From positions 423,953 to 487,952 of the forward strand of contig JAVLUZ010000143.1 in NCBI GenBank assembly GCA_036768485.1: a stretch of DNA of 64,000 nucleotides, read 5' to 3'. Position numbers and translations under genes: made by a program. This document shows, in pieces, positions 57,249-64,000 of the stretch; within the stretch, counting starts at the first letter, position 1, and the number at the start of each line of letters is the position of its first letter. The notes under the pieces were generated by a model. It did no database searches, had not been told where the DNA came from, and saw only the letters and a program-made list of their open reading frames with translations. Origin of the DNA: Mermis nigrescens. Lineage: Eukaryota; Nematoda; Enoplea; Mermithida; Mermithidae.

Positions 57249-60200
57249 CTGAAATGATAAAACAAATTAGCATTTGCGTTATTCAGGGCTATTATTATTT
57301 TTTTATTTTATTATTTTTTATTATTTTATTATTTTTATTATTTTAATTATTTTCAATGTTTTTATTTTCAATTCAGACTACTTTTTCTACTACGATCTTA
57401 CTCCTCATTTTTTTGCGGAAAAGTCGGGCAACTTCATATTTTTTCTTCAGAACTGAAAAACCAGCTATAAAATAATTTTGACCCTTGGCCGAAAATTTTT
57501 TCGAATGGCAAGATAATGCACGGAATGGTGAAAAAATTGCAGACGTTTTTATAGTAAATCTCGAATTTTACGGCGCTTCACGCAATATTGTCCATAATTT
57601 TCCTCAATCGCGACCAAAAAACGACAATTTTCGCAGCTTACTGATTTTTTTATCATAATGGATAGAGCGTGTTGAAAAAGTCGAACAATGCGTTTTTAGT
57701 GGCCATCTCAACGATGTCTCTGAGATATAAATTTTAATTTAGGTTGAGTCGCCCATCGGGCCAATCCTGAATGAGGGCCTAGAATAAACTACGTGACGTG
57801 CGTATTAAATTTAAAGTATTTACATAAAACGGCTCGAAATATTGGGTAGGGCTCCCCAGCCACTTTCAACGAGAAAAGTAATGACCTCAGATTTTTGGAA
57901 AAAGTTAGCAAAAAAAGCCGCTAAAAACTGCCAAAAATGAAACTTTTCGCCAAAGACCGACGACGGAGAATCAAATTTTTTTGAGTTAAGGACATGGGGG
58001 ACGGCCAACTTTTGCTGAGGGCTTACCCCCATACCTGGGCGTGGGGGTTCGGGGGTATGCACCCCCAGAAACCAAAATAACCTCCCAGAATTCAATTTTT
58101 CAAATTTTTTGATGCGAATGGACAGTGCTCGATGAGAAATGTTGAAAAATGGTGTTTTTTCGCCATACCACCATTTTTAAGGCCGTTTTTTGACCTCTGA
58201 AAAAATCTTGCACCCCCAGAACTTCGGTGCCGCCCACCTATGGTTACCCCATTCTATTGACACACGTGAACACATATATGTACGCAATTCACGCCCGAAA
58301 TTTTAGCACTCATCAGTCCTTCGGTTTTGCCTATGATTGCTACGCCTACGTTATAACATAGGAGGCGGCATGTTTTGACAAAGCGAAGGAGGTACAGTAC
58401 GTACATGTATGTATGTAGCAAGGAGGAGGAGGATAGTAACAAGGATTAATAAGGATTAATAATAATAAATTAAAAATAAAAGGTCAAAGATTCTTTAATG
58501 ACTGTCAACTGTTCAGACTTCGCGGTGCGGCCAATTTGACAACACTGGCTGTCTTTATAGCGTACGAAAATTTTCAACAAAAAATATATATCGTTTGAAT
58601 CCGCCCGAATAATTTAGACTTTCAATTCCGACTACTTTTTCTACTATGTACGATCTTACTCCTGTTTTTTTTACGGAAAAGTTGAACAACTTTACATTTT
58701 CCTTCAGAAACTGAAAAACCAACTATATAATACACATAAAGGCTCAAAATTTTGGGTGGGGGTCCCCAACCAATTTTAAAAGGGAAGGGGTAAACGACCT
58801 CCAATTTTTGGCCAAAAACGGCTAAAAATACCTAAAAACGGCCAAAGCATCAAATTTTTTTCCAAATAATCGGAGGGGGAGTTAAAAACTTCCTGGCTTC
58901 GGAGAAGATGGGGAGAAGACGGCCGAATTCGGGTGGGGGATCCCCATCTCCCTCTTACACGTATGAGCTACATACTCCTCGAAAACGACCCTCCGACAAC
59001 GCTCTGCGTACATATACGAGGGTTGATCAAAAAGTTCCCGTAAAGAACCTATAACTTTTGATCGAAACAAAATTGAATTAAACAAATGATATGTTTATGA
59101 AGCTGAACCTTTACTGTATCAACCTGCAAGTTTTCAATTTTGTCGGCATATTTGTTGCTGATTGGTAGTCGTTTATCATTATCATACTTTGTGCAACTAT
59201 GAAAAACTCAAAATTTGTAGTCAGGCAAACATTAAATTCTTGGTTAAACATGAATGGAATTCGAAGGACATTCCGATCGCACTGCAAAAAGTCTACTGAG
59301 ACAGTGCTTCTAATAAAACAACGATTTGTGACTGATCCAAGCGATTTAGAGGTGGACAAGAAAGCATTCAGGATGACCATTGGGAAGGGCGCCCTGTTGA
59401 GGCAATCCAGAGGAAAATGGGACTGCTGTTCAGGCTGTAGTTGAAGCAAACCAATGATTATCACTGAGTGAGGTAGATAAGGAAGTGGGCTTGTCCTATA
59501 AATCGATTCAAACTATTCTGCCTGATCGTTTGGGTTTGTGCTAGCTTTCTGCAAGTTGGGTCCCAAAAGCGTTGCAGTGCTGTCACGACGAATTTCTTGC
59601 AACGCTTTTGGACCCCATCTTGCAGAAAGTTTGCGCAAACCCAAACCATCGCTCAGAATACTTTGAATTTATCTATGGGACAAGCCCACTTCCTCAGCTA
59701 TCACACGTACTGACAATCGTTAGTCTGCTTCGACTACAGCCTGAACAGCAGTCCCATTTTCCTCTGGATTGCCTCAACAGGGCGCCCTTCCCAATGGTCA
59801 TCCTCAATGCTTTCTTGTCCACCTCTAAATCGCTTGGATCAGTCATAAATCATTGTTTTATTAGGAACACTGTCTCAGTAGACTTTTTGCAGAGCGATCG
59901 GAATGTCCTTCGAATTCCATCTAAGTTTAACCAAGAATTTAATGTTTGCCTAACTTCAAATTTTGAGTTTTTCATAGTTGCACAAAGTATGATAATGATA
60001 AACGACTACCAATCAGCATCAAACATGCCGACAAAATTGAAAACTTGCAGCTTGATACAGTAAAGGTTAAGCTTCATAAACATATAATTTGTTTAATTCA
60101 ATTTTGTTTCTATCAAAAGTTATAAGTTCATTCCGGGAACTTTTTGATCAACCCTCGTATGTATATACAGTTCTCGCCACGAAATTTGAACAATTAAGAT

Positions 60201-63200
60201 TCCTTACAAGCCTGCTTAATGATTTAGTGCCTATCTTATAACAAAGGACGCCGTCGCATGTCTTGAATAGCTGTGCTAAAACAACATAGGCAACCCCATC
60301 CTTAAGAGACCTTTAAGGAAAGTGAATTGTTTAAATTTCGTGGCGAGAACTGCACATGAGATAAATAAGACAATTTAAAGACTAGTCTTTGCACACGAAT
60401 GATCACCATAGGTGGGCGACACCGAAATTCTGGGGGTGCTAGATTTTACAAACATCAAAAAATTGTCTTAAAAATGGTAGCATGGCGAAAAACAGCATTC
60501 TCTAACGTTTCTCCTCGAGTACTATCCATTGGCATCAAAAAATTGCGAAAAAAACAAAAGAAAAATTTTCAAAAATTGAATTCTGGGGAGTATTTTGGTT
60601 TCTGTGGGTTCATACACCCCCACGCTCACGTGTGATGATAACCGAATCAGAAACGTTGGCGAAACAGAAATTTCGGTGAGGCGTACGCGTAAATTTTTGA
60701 AAATAAAAAACGACGCAACAGGCGAAAGCGTCATTTTAGACGTCATTTTGTACGCCTATTGTTGTTGTTGTTGTATTTGCCGGACATGGTACCATCGATC
60801 AAATGTTTAATGCGGTTGCTTCGTTTACTGGTTTCCTCCATAATTCGATGATATTTGCTTGTAAAGGCCGTGACGGGCAGTTGAAGAGGTGTAGTGTATC
60901 TTCTGTCGCCGCCAGGCAGTGAGGGCAAGGATCAGACATTTGGCCAGTGTTATCGAGTCGGCTGCGAGTCGATGCCAATATGTGGCTGTCAATACGCCTA
61001 TTCAACGACGACAGCGGATCGCAAAAACAAAAAAACCGACAATCGACCGCGTATACAATTTTCAATCGAAGTCCGACACCAAAAATCGAGTGTAAACTGG
61101 TGTAAACTAGAATATAAAATTTAAATCATCTTACTACAGCTGCATCGAACAGCCGTATTTTTGCAAATCCTCGAATTTGTAGGTGTGAAAATCTCTATTC
61201 TCGTCGATGTAAGTGACGGCGGCCATCAAAGGACAAATGATCAATTTGGTGTGATCGTCGAAGAAGTTCAGCTGCAAAATGCCGCAATTTAAAAACAGCA
61301 CGATGGCCGATCGCGTACGAAACCAGTGAAGCAAGTAGGGCAGCCGGGCCAAGTCGTCCGCATCGCGTCTTTTCACGTTCGATCCGGCCTAAGAACAATA
61401 ATTAAAATTAAATTGACACACTAAAATTACAAAATAATACTTAACAACACAGCTGGGCGAGGGGTTTTAGGGAAAAGATAGAAACCAAAATCAAAATACC
61501 CCCAGAATCCAATTTTTGATTTTTTGTTTTTTGTTTTTTTGATACCAATGGATCAAAAATGGGAAGCATGGGAAGCGTTTAAAAATGGTGTTTTTCCGCC
61601 ATACCACCATTTTTAAGGCTATTTTTTGACCTTTGAAAAATATTGCACCCCCAGAGTTTTGGTGCCGCCCACCTATGCTTAACAAGCCATGCAGCCAAAA
61701 ATCGTTTAGACTGCGATATTCCCGTATTTAGTCGTTGAATAGCTTGGAAAGATATACTACATGGCTATTATAGATGATCCGGAGGAGGCTTTCACCCCCC
61801 TCCCACACAGAATTTGCGATATTCCAAGTTTCCGAAAAATTCGTAGAAAAGATATGTTTTAAGCGTTTTTGCCTGTCTACATAATTGCTCAAAAGTGTCA
61901 AATTTTCGGCGTTTCGCTCCATATACTCGCTTTTGGACTACGTTTTATTCCATTTAGTCGAATTTTTTTGATTTTTTGGAAATTTTTTGTTTTCTTCTCT
62001 AGAAGGATAAACCGTAAGAAACGCCTAAGAGTACTGTTTTTGACGCGTCCCATTTTTGAGCCCGAAAGGGCACTTGAAAATTTATCCCCCCACAGAATTC
62101 CCATGCTCTGCATGCCTCATAATTATGTACATATGTATTTAGTATCAACGCAGTACAGTACACGCACACACACATTTTACATTAGTATTTTTTTGCTAAA
62201 AATCGTAGTATAAGCCCAGCTTTGAAGGAAAAAAATGAGACATAACATCACTGCACTTTCCTACCTTCAGCAAGTGTTCGTTCATGTAATTGCGGAAGTA
62301 ATTGAGCAACGTAATCTTCTTATTCAACAAATCCTTTGGAAACGATTTCATATCGTAAAACGCTTCACTGCCTTCATTACTGACGTATTGCAGTGATCTA
62401 AAAAATAAATCAGAATGCAAAATAATAGAAGCATGTAACGTACAAGCATACTTATGTATATGTACATTATGTATGCAAAAGTTTAAAGAGATGCAGCCAC
62501 ACAAGGGTATATGGTGGGGTAAGAGGGGGATATTACCCCTCCCTCAGATTTTGAAGAACTGTCAGGCGATTTTAGTGAAACACAAGTTGCTGCTAGGAAA
62601 ATGTTGATTTTACAGTGGAAAAATAAAGCTCGGTTAACCAAAAATTCAGTCAACCTCGTCAGTTTACTAGAAAAATATTAATTTTTTATAGTATTGCACT
62701 TATTGTCAATCGTTTGTCACATAGTAGGAAATTATCCGCTTGCTTCATTGTTTAAAATAAGCATTTTTTCAAAAAATGCATTATAGTATTAAATTCATCT
62801 ACCTTCTCACAATAACAATGACATTTTAAGGTGTTTAAATAGATAACAATATCATTACATCACCATATAAAAACGCACACTATGACTTATGTTTACTAAG
62901 TTACCGTTTTCCAATTTCATCCCCTTCCTCTGGCCACCTCTATCTTGCCCACCTATGATACCAACTCATTACGGAGTTCCGGTATGTAATGTACATATAG
63001 AAATATACATCACGTATGTGCGTATGCATAATTTTGATCGATTTTTCCAGCTCAAATCATCCGCTAACCAGAAAAAAGTACAAGGATGTTGACCGTCACT
63101 TATCTGGCTAGAGCGATGAAATAAAGAGATAAGAAAGTCGTTTATCTGATGCTGTTCTATTATGTTTGTGATGCAAACTGCGTTAAAATTATATACAGTA

Positions 63201-63737
63201 TACATCAAAACAAACATCCATGTGAGAAGCTAGATTTTACTGTACAATACGAATTATGCAATGTAATGCGAAGAAAATGAAATCACGATATGCAGGCACG
63301 TAGCTGACCGTCCAATTTTGGGGTGGACTAACACCAATTTTGGGGACTAAGCCCAAAAAAGCACAAAATAACGTTTAAAAAGTCCTATTTTTCCGATTTT
63401 TCTGAATTTTGATGGGGGGTCCGAACCCCCATTCCCCCCAGAGATACGTGCCTGACGATATGTAAAAATGTATGAATTAAGGTTTATATTCCCTTCACAT
63501 TTCACGTAAGTAAATATAATTTGCATCCTTCGAAAGGAGAGTTACATCACGAAATCGTGATATGTTGTAATTAAGCGACTTACTCTCCATTTTCGTTCAA
63601 GATCAACTTCGTGTAGTCATTGAAGTATACTCCGACGCTATTATCGCACAACTGATAACCGAGGCCGTATTTATCCGAGTAGTCGACCCATTTGCTAATC
63701 CAGAAAAATGGCGTAGATGCCGGATCTTCGGCTTCCT
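57044..63737 (-). CDS. polo: Polo-like kinase 1, 3' part (polo-box domain and tail)
   Basis: Mitotic serine/threonine kinase; the polo boxes bind phosphorylated docking sites and localise the enzyme to centrosomes and kinetochores. Four exons are in the window, 5' to 3': 63737-63584, 62397-62265, 61388-61138, 57248-57044, with consistent phases. Polo box 1 shows [19 protein letters not shown] with the phosphopeptide-contact Trp; polo box 2 shows [19 protein letters not shown] with the His and Lys that clamp phosphate. The kinase domain should lie beyond the right edge, so the gene is partial here. The C-terminal extension after polo box 2 is longer than in vertebrate PLK1 and Ala/Ser-rich. 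Confidence 0.94.
57286..57345 (+). repeat. ATT/T-rich microsatellite
   Basis: Imperfect (TTA)n and T runs next to the Polo terminal exon acceptor. Confidence 0.8.
57370..57790. repeat. Unclassified repeat related to 34360-34700
   Basis: Contains a worn GGCGCTTCACGC core and GTTGAAAAAGTCGAACAATGCG. Its first 100 bases (CTACTTTTTCTACTA.GATCTTACTCC) are repeated at 58628-58720. Confidence 0.5.
57825..58029 (+). mobile_element. Family A copy cut at its right end by B10
   Basis: A-family interior from AAAACGGCTCGAAATATTGGG to ACTTTTGCTGAGGGCTTACCCC, where B10 begins. Confidence 0.6.
58030..58242 (-). mobile_element. Family B element B10
   Basis: 213 bp. Flanking 8-mers CTTACCCC and GTTACCCC match at 7 of 8. 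Confidence 0.82.
58730..58965 (+). mobile_element. Family A element A6
   Basis: About 236 bp, complete family A interior, worn left end and right end TTACACGTATG. Flanking 8-mers AACTATAT and AGCTACAT match at 6 of 8. Confidence 0.72.
59017..60157. mobile_element. Palindromic mariner-derived element
   Basis: Two arms of about 560 bp are inverted copies of each other around a short spacer (about 59576-59597). Termini CGAGGGTTGATCAAAAAGTT are flanked by TA on both sides, the mariner target. Each arm carries the start of a mariner-like transposase: in the left arm, plus strand, [19 protein letters not shown] and SASWVPKAL near 59465-59570, with stops; the right arm holds the mirror copy on the minus strand. 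So it looks like a folded-back 5' part of a mariner, lacking the catalytic domain. Confidence 0.85.
60158..60398. other. Polo intron, nothing recognised
   Basis: Contains an inverted pair around 60165-60350 (CAGTTCTCGCCACGAAATTT and AAATTTCGTGGCGAGAACTG), so about 180 bp could fold as one more inverted-repeat element. Confidence 0.55.
60407..60634 (+). mobile_element. Family B element B11
   Basis: 228 bp. Flanking 8-mers ATGATCAC and ATGATAAC match at 7 of 8. Confidence 0.82.
60799..61065 (-). pseudogene. LINE 3'-end fragment (reverse transcriptase C-terminal zinc motif)
   Basis: A short minus-strand frame reads [20 protein letters not shown], the CPxC...H...C motif found at the C-terminal end of many R1/Jockey-like LINE ORF2 proteins. 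Only this terminal piece is present. A (GTT)n run at 60758-60775 lies just beyond, as often at LINE 3' ends. It is in the last Polo intron. Confidence 0.6.
61138..61388 (-). CDS. polo: Polo exon with polo box 2
   Basis: 251 nt from [20 protein letters not shown] to [12 protein letters not shown] plus two bases. Acceptor TTCTTAG; donor CT|GTAGTA inferred from phase with the terminal exon. Confidence 0.93.
61448..61677 (-). mobile_element. Family B element B12
   Basis: 230 bp with a perfect 8-bp duplication CTTAACAA at 61440-61447 and 61678-61685. Confidence 0.87.
61785..62117 (-). mobile_element. Family C element
   Basis: Minus-oriented C body (AAGTGTCAAATTTTCGGCG, CCATATACTCG) ending CCCATGCTCTGCATGCCTC. 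GC palindrome worn. In a Polo intron. Confidence 0.6.
62265..62397 (-). CDS. polo: Polo exon between the polo boxes
   Basis: 133 nt encoding [19 protein letters not shown] and [19 protein letters not shown]. Acceptor TTTTTAG|A completes Glu from the previous exon; donor AAG|GTAGGA. Confidence 0.95.
62500..62957 (+). mobile_element. Family D element D4
   Basis: D-family start (GGTATATGGTGGGGTAAGAG) and end (GGCCACCTCTATCTTGCCCA then CCTATG). The interior is more diverged. Confidence 0.6.
62958..63292. other. Polo intron, nothing recognised
   Basis: No termini or exon-like frames seen. Confidence 0.4.
63293..63454 (-). mobile_element. Family E element E4 with perfect 8-bp duplication
   Basis: 162 bp. 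Ends CAGGCACGTAGCT and (inverted) CAGGCACGTATCT. Duplication ACGATATG at 63285-63292 and 63455-63462. The best preserved family E copy. Confidence 0.9.
63584..63737 (-). CDS. polo: Polo exon with polo box 1 start
   Basis: Encodes [20 protein letters not shown] and [18 protein letters not shown]. Acceptor is TTTCAG at 63737 or the AG two bases later (start 63735); the missing upstream exon would decide. Donor GA|GTAAGT. Confidence 0.95.
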
Positions 63738-63806
63738 CTGAAAAAGTAAAAGTAAAAAAATTCGAAATCTGAATAGAATATGTGCGATGCATCTTACAGT
63801 GGTCGC

Positions 63807-64000
63807 CATACATGCACATAGGGGGTGAGTAGGCGGGGAGGGGGATTACCCCCTGAAGGGTCAGTCGGACAGGTACTGTCCGGCGATTTTGAGCTGATGG
63901 AACGTTTTTGCATCATTTTGAGGTCAAAAGCATTTAAAACGTCAAAATTTTTCCGGCGCTTCGCGCCAGATTAGTACTTTAAAGTTCTTTTTACTCGAAA
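63807..64000 (+). mobile_element. Family D-like element, cut by the window edge
   Basis: Begins CATACATGCACATAGGGGG and follows the copy at 8073-8479 closely (GGACAGGTACTGTCC, GATTTTGAGC, GGCGCTTCGCGCC near 63955). Confidence 0.7.

Overview
This window is eukaryotic nuclear DNA, most likely from an arthropod and probably an insect. It is AT-rich and has short exons with GT-AG introns, TA-target mariner remnants, a Ty3/gypsy LTR retrotransposon and dozens of short non-autonomous elements. The two host genes read like insect/animal AKT and Polo kinase. The species cannot be named from the sequence alone, and there is no prokaryotic organisation.

Layout. (1) 1523-35307, minus strand: one complete AKT (protein kinase B) coding sequence that I could assemble from 13 consecutive coding exons with matching phases (PH domain, AGC kinase domain, C-terminal tail). 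One of these exons, encoding the hinge through the start of the catalytic loop, exists in two intact divergent copies (21047-21238 and 15891-16097), both phase 0 at both ends. This predicts mutually exclusive splicing and two AKT isoforms of 496 and 501 residues. (2) 35308-40424: AKT upstream region, filled with nested short inverted-repeat elements. (3) 40425 to about 53842, plus strand: a large (about 13.4 kb) decayed Ty3/gypsy element with two roughly 1.2 kb LTRs, a polypurine tract, gag-like, protease, RT, RNase H and integrase remnants, and then an unusual 3.5 kb extra coding stretch whose first part looks like a DEDD-type 3'-5' exonuclease. (4) 57044 to beyond 63737, minus strand: the 3' half of a Polo-like kinase gene (both polo boxes and C-terminal tail). 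Its kinase domain lies beyond the right edge.

Repeats. The introns and intergenic DNA are dominated by short non-autonomous elements that fall into several families by eye: A (TIR CATACATGTAA), B (TIR CATAGGTGGGCG), C (CAGACATGCACAGC...), D (CATACATGGGCAAG), E (CAGGCACGTA), F and G (CAGGCCCGCATCCAGG). Many copies have perfect or 7-of-8 matching 8-bp target-site duplications, which places them with hAT-type elements. Several are nested in each other, so relative insertion order can be read off. Two palindromic modules (CTTTGTACATGTACAAAG and GGCGCGAAGCGCC) recur across otherwise different families.

How the genes relate: AKT and Polo are neighbours in the same orientation, but nothing in the sequence suggests joint regulation. 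The mobile elements mainly enlarge introns and in one case sit 23 nt from an AKT 5' splice site. Exon coordinates below were derived by reading splice signals, phase and family conservation by hand. No search or transcript evidence was available.
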